DNA from: a virus
Virus record (IMG/VR): IMGVR_UViG_3300022227_000011
Span: 1 to 37,882 of that record
Strand: one strand, 5' to 3'
DNA length: 37,882 nucleotides
Shown: positions 1-6,631 of the stretch, piece after piece
How the letters are laid out: every line of letters begins with the position of its first letter
How positions within the stretch are numbered: the stretch's first letter is position 1
Notes under the pieces: generated by a model
Seen by the model: only the letters and a program-made list of their open reading frames with translations
Databases searched by the model: none
What the model was told of the DNA's origin: nothing
Translations under genes and position numbers: made by a program

Positions 1-136
1 TATATTGCTTTCTGAGATCAAGACTAACTAAAGCCCCATCGTTATCACCTTCATCTTTAGCAACATCCGTCGAGTACTCACTAGGCTCTAATTTGGCAGC
101 CTGTTTGTTTTTTTCTTTTCGCCAAAACCATTTCAT
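1..136 (-). CDS. Portal protein, 5' end (gene continues at 37736)
   Basis: This is the start of the portal gene whose main part lies at the other end of the window. With the four-A version of the overlap, translation begins at an ATG (134-136 on the minus strand) and gives MKWFWRKEKNKQ, which runs in frame into the rest of the portal protein. In the right-hand copy the missing base breaks this start. The left copy therefore probably gives the true N-terminus, two residues longer than the start available at 37866. Confidence 0.75.
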   Translation of the reverse strand, partial: MKWFWRKEKNKQAAKLEPSEYSTDVAKDEGDNDGALVSLDLRKQY

Positions 137-147
137 TTTATTAACCC
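1..147. repeat. Terminal overlap, left copy (circular closure)
   Basis: These bases are repeated at the right end of the window (37737-37882). The two copies are identical except that the left copy has four A's at 124-127 where the right copy has three. The simplest reading is that the window is a circular or circularly permuted genome cut at an arbitrary point, with an assembly overlap at the ends. A true terminal repeat is also possible but would be expected to be exact. Confidence 0.85.
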
Positions 148-165
148 GATTTTAATATTTTTTAT

Positions 166-194
166 ATTATATCACATAAATCATATGCTAAAAA
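166..194 (-). promoter_or_regulatory. Putative extended -10 promoter for the portal operon
   Basis: On the minus strand a perfect TATAAT (166-171) is preceded by TGA, giving the extended -10 form TGnTATAAT. The -35 region (189-194, TTTTTA) is poor, which fits extended -10 promoters. It lies just after a terminator and about 30 bases before the portal ATG, so it would restart transcription for portal and the minor head gene. Confidence 0.5.
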
Positions 195-210
195 AAAGGG
201 CTTTACGCCC
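190..210 (-). terminator. Rho-independent terminator upstream of portal
   Basis: On the minus strand GGGC (207-210) pairs with GCCC (198-201) around a five-base loop, followed by a run of eight T's (190-197). It sits just after the stop codon of the small gene at 220-345 and would end transcripts coming from the terminase genes before they reach portal. Confidence 0.7.
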
Positions 211-219
211 CTTGTTTAG

Positions 220-345
220 TTATGGCGCATCATCAACAAGATCAGTAGATTCAATCTCGTAGTAGTTGGTCGCTGCCAAATAGTTAGTATTCATGTTACC
301 AACTCCAGCCCCTAATGTTATAATTGAATTTTTCGATCTTGGCAT
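220..345 (-). CDS. Small protein of unknown function (41 aa)
   Basis: An ATG with a good ribosome binding site (AAAGGGG about 5 bases upstream) opens a 41-codon frame ending in TAA directly before a terminator. The product starts MPRSKNSIIT and ends in an acidic tail (STDLVDDAP). No family is recognised. The Gly-rich start followed by a Tyr/Asn-rich middle resembles short virion-associated peptides, but this is a weak impression. It lies between the terminase and portal genes, where most related phages have no gene. Confidence 0.55.
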   Translation of the reverse strand: MPRSKNSIITLGAGVGNMNTNYLAATNYYEIESTDLVDDAP

Positions 346-370
346 AAGTACCCCTTTATAATATCACTAC

Positions 371-652
371 TTAATTATTTTCTGAATCCGCTGGAGTAAC
401 AGTTATAGCCGCGGTTCCTCCAATGCAATACGCCCACAAAAATTCGTTGCTTGCTGCGAACATAGAATATGGCTTATTATCTCCTCGTTGTGTTTGGTTG
501 TTTACGGGAATTCCAGCGTTAAAGCCTTTTGGCATAGTTTCCGCTTCAACGTAATAAACATTGTGACTTCCATCTTTGTGATAGAGTTTACCATGTCTTG
601 AGCTTGTAGTTAACTGTACCCACGTCGCTTGTGGGATCTGTTTTAGTGCCAT
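371..652 (-). CDS. Hypothetical protein between terminase and portal (93 aa)
   Basis: The chosen start (MALKQIPQATWVQ) has AGGAGAT 8-9 bases upstream; an in-frame ATG ten codons earlier overlaps the terminase stop but lacks a good site. The protein looks beta-rich, with alternating polar and hydrophobic residues, many Gly/Thr/Asn and a C-terminal run GGTAAITVTPADSE. It has no signal peptide or membrane segment. I do not recognise the family; a virion decoration or fibre-associated role is possible from position and composition but unproven. Confidence 0.6.
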   Translation of the reverse strand: MALKQIPQATWVQLTTSSRHGKLYHKDGSHNVYYVEAETMPKGFNAGIPVNNQTQRGDNKPYSMFAASNEFLWAYCIGGTAAITVTPADSENN

Positions 653-675
653 TTGTATATCTCCTATTTTAGTCA

Positions 676-2292
676 CTACCATTCTACATCAAAAAAGTCT
701 AGTTTTTTAGTTTCTTGTTGTGCATAAACCATCATAACACTATCAGCCCCATTAGGAGAAAGAGAAGAATCTGGCGCTTTATCTATTAAAATCTTACCTC
801 TAGTGTCTTTTTTGTATGTTGGTTGAGACAGCTCAGTAACCACTTTGTTAATGTTGCTGAATTTTGATGATATCGAAATAACTTTGTTGATATCTATTTT
901 TTTACCGCTATGGATCGCTTCGTGCGTATGTTTAAATAGGTCTCTAAGATGCCACCAGCATTGAGCTTTATAGTTAGCAAAAAAAGATTCGTTCGTTCTT
1001 CCTAGTGATCCATTTTCAGGTTTTATAATGTAATCTAATTTGTTTATAACTGATGATGACCCATTAAATGGTATGGCCTCAATCTCTAAAAGATCTGTTT
1101 CAACTCTTATCTCATTGATTACCCTTGCATCACCTCTACACCCAACGCCCAGACCGTCAGAATCAAAACTAAATGATGGGTAGTTTTTTTCTTCACAATT
1201 ATCTATCGCCCGTTGTGTTGTACCAAAGATATCTTCAACGGTTTTACCATGCCAGATATCTACATCCGTAAGAATCATCCCATCCCTGAACGATTGAGCG
1301 TTACTATCAACCCCCCTGTCCGCAACATCAAGAGCTGATAATTTAGCTCCACTTAAATCTAAATCTAATTTTATATGAGCGTCGATAGCAGACTGAACCC
1401 ATGCTGACGGTATCAAAACACCTTCGACTGATGCGTTAAAATCTATATCAATTTCTTGCGCAATAGTAACTTGATCTAAAATACTTTTTTGTTTTGCATA
1501 CCATTCATCATCCTTTCGAGGATCATCTCTCCAATGAAAAACAAATTTATTTATTTTCCCTGCTGCAACCTTTAATGCGAACGGGTTATTTGAGCCGTTT
1601 GGAGTTGATATATCTGATCTACAATTTGTCGTTTGAGACAGTGACGCCTCTACAAGTTTAGGTCGTTCAAGAAAAGCGGCTTCATCTACAAAATATATAG
1701 ATGCTCTATCTCCACGCCCTATCCCATCACCTGATTCACCGATTATAGCCGATCCAGTATGAGGGTATATTATTCTCATGTGCGGCGCTGTTTTTTCTTC
1801 ATTAAACCCCGATCTAAACTCGTTAGGAACCATCTTGGAAAACATTCTAGCTTTGTAAAATAATGACTTAGGCGATCCTATTTTATCTACATATTCCTCT
1901 TTCCTTGATCCAAATCCTATAACCATATCGTTATTAAACATGCATAGAGTAGACGCTAAACCAACAGAAAGCCAACTTAAGCCCATGTCACGACTTTTAA
2001 CTGTCAACATAGGCTCTTGATTTTTCCAGTTTTCTATAGTGTAGTGTATCCATTCCTCTTGTTTTTCAAAAAGCAAAAAAGGAACTATAGCCGGAAGCCC
2101 CCTTTCAACATTTCTCGGATCAAAAGTGCACCCCCAATCTATTATGAATTGAGCTGGATTATTTTTATAGAAAGATTTTAAAAAAGGTATTTTTTCGGGG
2201 TTTTGTCTTATTTTAACAAGTCTTTTTTGTCGATGTATAAAAACTTTTGTGTAGTCAGGTTCTTTGAAATTAAAATCGAATGGAATGGGCAT
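676..2292 (-). CDS. terL: Terminase large subunit
   Basis: DNA-packaging motor protein (538 aa), which pumps phage DNA into proheads at the portal and cuts the concatemer. The N-terminal ATPase has a degenerate Walker A of the T4-like type at about residues 99-106 (KSRDMGLS) and a Walker B at about 198-204 (SIYFVDEA, with D203 E204). The C-terminal RuvC-fold nuclease shows acidic motifs ALDVADRG near 320-327 and FDSDG near 376-380, with a further acid in PNGADS near the end. The stop of the small subunit gene directly abuts the ATG (TAAATG), so the two are translationally linked. This class usually packages by headful, in keeping with a circularly permuted genome. Confidence 0.93.
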   Translation of the reverse strand: MPIPFDFNFKEPDYTKVFIHRQKRLVKIRQNPEKIPFLKSFYKNNPAQFIIDWGCTFDPRNVERGLPAIVPFLLFEKQEEWIHYTIENWKNQEPMLTVKSRDMGLSWLSVGLASTLCMFNNDMVIGFGSRKEEYVDKIGSPKSLFYKARMFSKMVPNEFRSGFNEEKTAPHMRIIYPHTGSAIIGESGDGIGRGDRASIYFVDEAAFLERPKLVEASLSQTTNCRSDISTPNGSNNPFALKVAAGKINKFVFHWRDDPRKDDEWYAKQKSILDQVTIAQEIDIDFNASVEGVLIPSAWVQSAIDAHIKLDLDLSGAKLSALDVADRGVDSNAQSFRDGMILTDVDIWHGKTVEDIFGTTQRAIDNCEEKNYPSFSFDSDGLGVGCRGDARVINEIRVETDLLEIEAIPFNGSSSVINKLDYIIKPENGSLGRTNESFFANYKAQCWWHLRDLFKHTHEAIHSGKKIDINKVISISSKFSNINKVVTELSQPTYKKDTRGKILIDKAPDSSLSPNGADSVMMVYAQQETKKLDFFDVEW

Positions 2293-2802
2293 TTAACTAC
2301 CCATTAATTCATTGTATATCTTAGCCGCTTCTTCTGCTGATGCTTCTTTGCTTATTTCGTAACTAACATCCTTATTTGTATTCTCTCTTTTATCTGCTAG
2401 CCCTAAATCTCTGGCGATTATAGACGCATTTAAAAGGTCTGTTGCTGCTCCCTCAAACTTTTGCGTGTATACAATATCCTCAATTCTCTTAATAATGCGT
2501 GAAAATTCTTTTCCTTCTTCGGTATTTAGGTCTAAACCGTCTCTCATATCTGTCAAATAATTTCGATTTACACCTAAGAATACACATAAAGCGGTTATTG
2601 TGTACGGGCGCATCTTTTCAACTTCTGCCTTAGTTATTTCGCCTTGATACGCAAAAACTTTCTGCTCTAGTAATGGGTTTGTATCAGACCAATCAAAATA
2701 TTCTGTTGCCGCCTTCCATAGTATTTCGGGGCTGTTAAATATTTTAGACCTGCCGCTTGTTGATCTAATTTTCCAAAATTGATTACCTTTTGTTGCTGCC
2801 AT
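2293..2802 (-). CDS. terS: Terminase small subunit (Gp3-like DNA-packaging protein)
   Basis: Predicted DNA-recognition subunit of the packaging machine (169 aa). The start MAATKGNQFWKIRS is preceded by AAAGGG; a longer frame running 25 codons upstream has a hydrophobic, unlikely N-terminus. The middle has a helix-turn-helix-like segment (ITALCVFLGVNRNYLTDM) and the C-terminal part is helical with the charged tail typical of the GP3_package family. It directly precedes the large subunit. Confidence 0.8.
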   Translation of the reverse strand: MAATKGNQFWKIRSTSGRSKIFNSPEILWKAATEYFDWSDTNPLLEQKVFAYQGEITKAEVEKMRPYTITALCVFLGVNRNYLTDMRDGLDLNTEEGKEFSRIIKRIEDIVYTQKFEGAATDLLNASIIARDLGLADKRENTNKDVSYEISKEASAEEAAKIYNELMGS

Positions 2803-2812
2803 ATCCAGCCCT

Positions 2813-3229
2813 TTATAATTTAAAATCTTTAGGATTAACACCAAAAAAATACAACACCAATATAAAAAATATTGCAAGCGTTGTAATGCCTGCCCTACTA
2901 AAAATAGAGTTTACAAACACATCAGTTCTAGATTGAGATCTTTTTAACCTGTCTAAATTTTGCTTATAATTTTCTGTAAAATAATCTATCCGCTTTGTAT
3001 TATCTAACAGTTGTTTTTGAACATAACTGTCTTTTATCTCTTGCTTTTCTTCGTGTGATTCTCTTTTTTCTCTGTCTACTCTAATTTCTAGAGTTAGATT
3101 ATTTACTGACTCTAGTAAAGTGCTATTTGCAACTGATTGGGCATGTATTGCTTCTAGCGTGTCTTTAGTACTCCGCTTTAACAGTTCAATTTCTGTCTTC
3201 ATCTCTACCGCTTCCGCTGGAGTTATCAT
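2813..3229 (-). CDS. Coiled-coil protein with C-terminal membrane anchor
   Basis: 138 aa. Residues 1-110 are highly charged and predicted helical (many Glu/Lys/Arg), followed by one membrane segment near residues 114-130 (GITTLAIFFILVLYFFGV) and a short tail. The topology recalls XhlA-like or holin-associated proteins, yet the main lysis genes lie elsewhere, so a role in membrane attachment, lysis control or superinfection exclusion is open. Its ATG overlaps the stop of the upstream membrane protein (ATGA). Confidence 0.65.
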   Translation of the reverse strand: MITPAEAVEMKTEIELLKRSTKDTLEAIHAQSVANSTLLESVNNLTLEIRVDREKRESHEEKQEIKDSYVQKQLLDNTKRIDYFTENYKQNLDRLKRSQSRTDVFVNSIFSRAGITTLAIFFILVLYFFGVNPKDFKL

Positions 3230-3777
3230 TTTGCAACTTTCCGCTTTTTCGAATCACACTTATAATTATACTCGTAAATCTTATTACCACCAAAGTTATT
3301 GAAGACACACCGAACACTATTAAGCAATCCATCCAAACATCTGATAAAACTTGATTTCTTAATAAATGTAGAAACGATACAACTATGAATAACAATAATG
3401 ATATATTTATAACTATCATGCATAAACGTTGCATTTCCTCCGCTCCACACGCAATCATTAGACATAATCAACTGATAAAATATTAAAACGGTGACAAAGA
3501 ACATTCTTAACTTGTCTCTTAGTTCAATATTGCCTATTTTAGAATAGTAAAATGTTAATGCAAAACTATATATTAACGCCCACGACATGTGCATAAATAC
3601 GCCGTGTTGGTAATACATACCCCACGCGAAAAATGGTGATCTACCGACAAACTCAGATATCACACACGCAAAAAACCACATGGTAGCATCTCTATTATAT
3701 ACAGTTGCTACTACATAGATTATTACGAAGTACAGTAACGTTAAGCTATGCACTGTCTTTTTCTTTTTGTTCAACAA
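3226..3777 (-). CDS. Multi-pass membrane protein of unknown function
   Basis: 183 aa with about five hydrophobic stretches (roughly residues 14-27, 33-46, 63-79, 90-106 and 123-139) and a Lys-rich C-terminus, so likely an inner-membrane protein. The start used is a TTG with GGAAG upstream, inside the end of the 45-aa gene; a later in-frame ATG at residue 33 would lose the first membrane segment. Function unknown; its coupling to the coiled-coil/anchor protein suggests the two work together. Confidence 0.55.
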   Translation of the reverse strand: MLNKKKKTVHSLTLLYFVIIYVVATVYNRDATMWFFACVISEFVGRSPFFAWGMYYQHGVFMHMSWALIYSFALTFYYSKIGNIELRDKLRMFFVTVLIFYQLIMSNDCVWSGGNATFMHDSYKYIIIVIHSCIVSTFIKKSSFIRCLDGLLNSVRCVFNNFGGNKIYEYNYKCDSKKRKVAK

Positions 3778-3883
3778 TATAAGCTTCCGCTTGATCTGCT
3801 GTTAACTCTCCACACTCAACGCTTTTTAGTACGTCAGAAAGTTTCATAGCTTCAATTTTTCTTGGTGGTTGATTACTTGTCAT
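3746..3883 (-). CDS. Small protein (45 aa), first gene of the terminase operon
   Basis: ATG with AGGA at a spacing of about 7 bases opens a 45-codon frame (MTSNQPPRKIEAMKLSD...). The product is soluble and charged, with a predicted helix in LTADQAEAYIVEQKEK. Its end overlaps the next gene by 32 bases. The family is not recognised; motifs of the type 'LSDVLKSVECGELTADQA' occur in many short phage proteins of unknown role. Confidence 0.6.
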   Translation of the reverse strand: MTSNQPPRKIEAMKLSDVLKSVECGELTADQAEAYIVEQKEKDSA

Positions 3884-3901
3884 CTTTAAATCCTGCATTT
3901 A

Positions 3902-3929
3902 ATTAATAAAAGCTCTTTAAATAAGAGCT
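3902..3929 (-). terminator. Terminator after the SSB operon
   Basis: AGCTCT (3911-3916) and AGAGCT (3924-3929) form a perfect six-base-pair stem with a seven-base loop; on the minus strand it is followed by a T-rich stretch (TTTATTAATT). It lies 50 bases past the ssb stop and 28 bases ahead of the next minus-strand gene, separating early and late blocks. Confidence 0.55.
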
Positions 3930-3978
3930 GATCGAGTTTATATGGTATCACTTGTTATATATAAAAATAAAGCCTGCT

Positions 3979-4518
3979 CTAAAAAGGAATGTCTTCATCC
4001 CATTTATCACTAAGATCGTGCCCTATCCCCGTACTAGATTGTTGCTGCTGCCCTTGCGGTCTAACTGGGTGCAAGTTTGCCTGTGGTTTATATTGTTGCT
4101 GTGGTTGTTGCCTTTGCTGCTGTTGTTGTGCCTGCTGCCTTGGCGCTTGTTGTTGTTGTGGTTGCTGCTGCCCCCCTTGCGGCCTGCTATCTAACATTTG
4201 CATTTCATGAGCGTTAATCTCAGTCTTATAGCGATCTTGACCTGTATCTTTATCCTGCCACTTACTGGTCTGCAATTTACCTTCTAAATAAACCTTTGAG
4301 CCTTTTTTCAAGTATTTCCCTGCAATTTCTGCAACTTTTCTATACATAACAATGTTATGCCACTCTGTACGCTCTTGTGGTTGACCTTGTTGGTCTTTCC
4401 ATGTGTCGCTAGTTGCTAACCCAAAGTTAGCCACCGCATTTCCATTTGGCATAAATTTAACTTCTACATCTCGCGTTAAATTTCCAACCAGTATACATTT
4501 ATTTACGCCTCTAGCCAT
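3979..4518 (-). CDS. ssb: Single-stranded DNA-binding protein
   Basis: 179 aa, binds single-stranded DNA in replication and RecT-mediated recombination. Residues 1-108 form the OB fold with typical SSB features: [20 protein letters not shown], a WHNIV motif and [14 protein letters not shown]. Residues about 115-165 are a Gln-rich low-complexity linker, and the C-terminus is the canonical acidic tip WDEDIPF that recruits partners. The start chosen has GAGGG upstream; a frame starting nine codons earlier overlaps more of the previous gene. It overlaps the small membrane gene by eight bases. Confidence 0.95.
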   Translation of the reverse strand: MARGVNKCILVGNLTRDVEVKFMPNGNAVANFGLATSDTWKDQQGQPQERTEWHNIVMYRKVAEIAGKYLKKGSKVYLEGKLQTSKWQDKDTGQDRYKTEINAHEMQMLDSRPQGGQQQPQQQQAPRQQAQQQQQRQQPQQQYKPQANLHPVRPQGQQQQSSTGIGHDLSDKWDEDIPF

Positions 4519-4651
4519 TTTCAAACCCTCTTTTATTTTTATCAAACTTACTCTTAACCCAAGGCCAGACTAGACCAACAACTGGCAACCCAACAATAAA
4601 CAACAATATAATATAATATAATATAATATAACCTAGATCGTTTTCGTTCAT
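4511..4651 (-). CDS. Small single-pass membrane protein (46 aa)
   Basis: Starts [13 protein letters not shown] with GGAG about 10 bases upstream and has a single hydrophobic segment at about residues 7-33 followed by a Lys-rich cytoplasmic tail. It directly follows the Cys-rich gene (its ATG lies two bases before that gene's stop region) and overlaps ssb. A 5-bp tandem repeat encodes part of the membrane segment. Function unknown. Confidence 0.5.
   Translation of the reverse strand: MNENDLGYIILYYIILLFIVGLPVVGLVWPWVKSKFDKNKRGFENG
4605..4629. repeat. Pentanucleotide tandem repeat (AATAT)x5
   Basis: Five exact copies of AATAT lie inside the small membrane protein gene and encode part of its hydrophobic segment. 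As the unit is not a multiple of three, gain or loss of one copy would shift the reading frame. Confidence 0.9.
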
Positions 4652-4652
4652 A

Positions 4653-4832
4653 CTAAACACACTCCGATAAACATTTTGCGCATACAATACGATTTGTTTT
4701 TTCTGCCTCTTGTTTTGATGTAAGAACAAGATTAGTCATATTTAACTGTCGGCCACATAGGGCTTTTTGTTTATGTTTTGGTAAATCACTTGCATGTGCT
4801 ATGCATTTTATCGGGCTATTTGTTTGTCTCAT
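4653..4832 (-). CDS. Small Cys-rich protein (59 aa), possible zinc binder
   Basis: ATG with AGGTGA upstream. The product begins MRQTNSPIKCIAHA and has Cys/His residues at the N-terminus (C..H), a central CGRQ and a C-terminal CAKCLSEC, an arrangement like short phage zinc-ribbon proteins. The family is not identified. It lies between the Fragile-X-F-like membrane gene and the 46-aa membrane gene in the early recombination operon. Confidence 0.6.
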   Translation of the reverse strand: MRQTNSPIKCIAHASDLPKHKQKALCGRQLNMTNLVLTSKQEAEKTNRIVCAKCLSECV

Positions 4833-4840
4833 ATTTCACC

Positions 4841-4862
4841 TATTGCGGCCTAAGCCGCTGTT
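4841..4862. repeat. Intercistronic hairpin repeat, copy 1
   Basis: The 22-bp sequence centred on GCGGCCTAAGCCGC is a five-base-pair (or longer) GC stem with a short loop, and occurs again at 5086-5107 with no mismatch. Both copies lie just after a stop codon and before the next gene of the same minus-strand operon. A role in mRNA processing or stability, or as a seam from recombination of gene cassettes, is possible. Confidence 0.75.
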
Positions 4863-4877
4863 TTTATTTTAAATTAT

Positions 4878-5063
4878 TTATCTTTTAAAAAATTGATTGT
4901 ATTTGATAATTGCAAACACACAAAAAATTTGTAGCAATGCAACGCCCACGCTGTACACCAAAACCCCCCAAATCGGTAACGTTACAAGCCACCAACTCCA
5001 AGTTATCGCCCCTGTAAGTTTTAGCACTATAAAAACTATAAAAACATAGAAAATAAGAAACAT
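4878..5063 (-). CDS. Transmembrane Fragile-X-F-like protein
   Basis: 61 aa with two membrane segments. The core LKLTGAITWSWWLVTLPIW matches what I know of the small phage proteins annotated as 'transmembrane Fragile-X-F protein' (Tmemb_185A-like), which share the LTG.ITWSWWWV signature. Function is unknown in the family. It is flanked by the two hairpin repeats, which suggests it moves as a unit. Confidence 0.7.
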   Translation of the reverse strand: MFLIFYVFIVFIVLKLTGAITWSWWLVTLPIWGVLVYSVGVALLQIFCVFAIIKYNQFFKR

Positions 5064-5085
5064 AATAAAACCCTCATTTATTTAA

Positions 5086-5107
5086 TATTGCGGCCTAAGC
5101 CGCTGTT
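5086..5107. repeat. Intercistronic hairpin repeat, copy 2
   Basis: Identical to the 22-bp repeat at 4841-4862. It overlaps the first two bases of the stop codon of the Gp157-like gene, so on the minus strand the hairpin forms right at the end of that coding region. Confidence 0.75.
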
Positions 5108-5591
5108 ATTTTATTTGTATAGTGCTAGGGTTGATCTTTATCTCTGCGCCGCTAACTTCAACATTTGCTTTTAAGTCAGCTAGTATTTTTTTCTTATCAA
5201 TTTTATCTATAAATTCAGACGTTATATAATCGTCTGGTATTGCGCTGTCATCAATTATATTTACAACTTGACGACCTTTCATGATTCCTATTGAATGATT
5301 TCCAACTTTTAAAGATTTAATCTCTAGCTTATCCATTTCTAACTTTAAATAGTTAGTCATACCGTTAATTGCACTGTCACATGATTTAGCTTTTTTATTA
5401 AAGGAATCGGCTTCTTCCTTGTAAGCGTTTTTTTCAGCTTTTTTGTTTTTTATTGCCTTTATTATGTTTTCTACCTTTTCTTCAAGCTCCATGTTTAAAG
5501 ATTCTAATGTGTCATTTAATGCCTCGACGGGTATTTCATCACTATCATTTATTAGTCTTTTTATGTCGTTAGATATCTCATAAAGCTTCAT
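5106..5591 (-). CDS. Siphovirus Gp157-like protein
   Basis: 161 aa. The N-terminal two thirds are a long helical, Lys/Glu-rich coiled coil with the internal AYKEEADSFNKKAKSCDSAINGMTNYL pattern, and the C-terminus has the short beta-rich end IPDDYI..., a combination typical of the Gp157 family (PF05565). The family is found beside recT/ssb genes in many phages and has been linked to resistance to host interference; its exact role here is inferred only from context. Start and recT stop overlap (ATGA), showing coupling. Confidence 0.8.
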   Translation of the reverse strand: MKLYEISNDIKRLINDSDEIPVEALNDTLESLNMELEEKVENIIKAIKNKKAEKNAYKEEADSFNKKAKSCDSAINGMTNYLKLEMDKLEIKSLKVGNHSIGIMKGRQVVNIIDDSAIPDDYITSEFIDKIDKKKILADLKANVEVSGAEIKINPSTIQIK

Positions 5592-6511
5592 ATTGATTGC
5601 TCCAATATTCTAGATTCATTCTTACGTTTGCAAGCGCCTATACTATTCAAAATCCCTGTAGCCTCAACCTGTTTTGCCTTTCGGGCTAAAGGGTTAAGAA
5701 TTTGTTTTAGCTCATCCATACTATTGCACGTATCAGCATGTATAAATTCCTCTGCCGCATGTACAGCTAAATCATTCAAAGCATCTGACCGCTCTTGTAT
5801 ATACGTATTCTCGCTTATTTCTGCCAATCCTTCGCCGCTACTATTAAGTTCATCTATTGCAGTGGCTAACCGTTCGCACTTAGGCCAATACTTATAAGCC
5901 CGTTTTACTACCGTTTTTTTAATCATTTCCCCCTCGTCACTTTTCCAAGGCCCATACCCCTTTTTTTTAAACGACTCCGATCTATCTCTAATGTTATAAA
6001 TATCTTTAATAGTCATTGTCTCAGTTAGAAAGTCACCGTCTAAAGTCTTTACAATGCAGTATGCACCTGTGATAGCTCCCCTGTCAGCAAACGGGTTGTA
6101 TTTATGAGTAGGTTCGGTTGCTACTCCATTTAGAGCAAACTCATCATTTTCATGTACAAGCTTTGATTGCGCCCACAAAATCGATCCAGTTGTTACGGCA
6201 AGATGTATTAACCCCATGTATGACACCTCTAAACACACAGCAGCTTTTTTATTAACTTTCCTAGGTACTAGATAAGCATGTTTTAACGCTGGATTAAGGC
6301 TAATACCTATTGCGGCAACATTTACAAGCGCATTTTCCAAGCTTGCCCCATTACCCACAGCCGCGTCATGCAAGTATTCATTATTTTGCAATTGCTGTAT
6401 TGCGAATTGCGACTCTTTAGTCCACTGCATATTATTGTCAGTTAGAGAACCTTTAAAAAGCTCCTCTTTTTGATTTACAAGCTCGTGTGGAGCTAAAACT
6501 AATTTACTCAT
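5588..6511 (-). CDS. recT: RecT-family single-strand annealing protein
   Basis: 307 aa recombinase that anneals complementary single strands. Recognisable RecT features are the N-terminal SLENALVNVAAIGISLNPALKHAYLVPR block, the EVSYMGLIHLAV block and the conserved GPWKSDEGEMIKKTVVKRAYKYWPK block. The start MSKLVLAPHE has AAAGGA upstream and lies 33 bases inside the longest frame. It is the first gene of the leftward early operon, driven by a TATAAT promoter. No exonuclease partner (RecE, YqaJ or lambda Exo type) is next to it. Confidence 0.92.
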   Translation of the reverse strand: MSKLVLAPHELVNQKEELFKGSLTDNNMQWTKESQFAIQQLQNNEYLHDAAVGNGASLENALVNVAAIGISLNPALKHAYLVPRKVNKKAAVCLEVSYMGLIHLAVTTGSILWAQSKLVHENDEFALNGVATEPTHKYNPFADRGAITGAYCIVKTLDGDFLTETMTIKDIYNIRDRSESFKKKGYGPWKSDEGEMIKKTVVKRAYKYWPKCERLATAIDELNSSGEGLAEISENTYIQERSDALNDLAVHAAEEFIHADTCNSMDELKQILNPLARKAKQVEATGILNSIGACKRKNESRILEQSI

Positions 6512-6543
6512 TATTCGTATTCCTTTTCTAAGTTTCGAGTTCA

Positions 6544-6571
6544 ATTATACATATAAAACAATTAAAGGCAA
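6544..6571 (-). promoter_or_regulatory. Leftward early promoter (recT operon)
   Basis: On the minus strand TTGCCT (6566-6571) and a perfect TATAAT (6544-6549) are 16 bases apart, about 33 bases ahead of the recT ATG. Confidence 0.65.
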
Positions 6572-6597
6572 TAGTTGATTTTAATTATTTTAATTGT
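6558..6597. promoter_or_regulatory. Putative operator between divergent early promoters
   Basis: ACAATTAAA (6558-6566) and TTTAATTGT (6589-6597) form a perfect inverted repeat with a 22-base spacer, overlapping the leftward -35 and the rightward -10 spacer. A dyad between divergent promoters is typical of a shared operator; the binding protein is unknown. Confidence 0.4.
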
Positions 6598-6603
6598 TAC
6601 TAT
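6575..6603 (+). promoter_or_regulatory. Rightward early promoter (KilA-N operon)
   Basis: TTGATT (6575-6580) and TACTAT (6598-6603) are separated by 17 bases, about 30 bases ahead of the KilA-N gene start. Confidence 0.6.
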
Positions 6604-6631
6604 GTGATAAATACAAAAGAGGTGTACCTAT

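Noticed and set aside
3186-3458. Hydrophobic minus frame overlapping two membrane genes
   Set aside because: Lies entirely within the overlap of two better supported genes and lacks a good start site.
3952-4210. Plus-strand frames rich in Leu, Cys or Pro opposite ssb
   Set aside because: They are mirror frames of the Gln-rich SSB linker; composition is unlike real proteins and no ribosome binding sites are seen.
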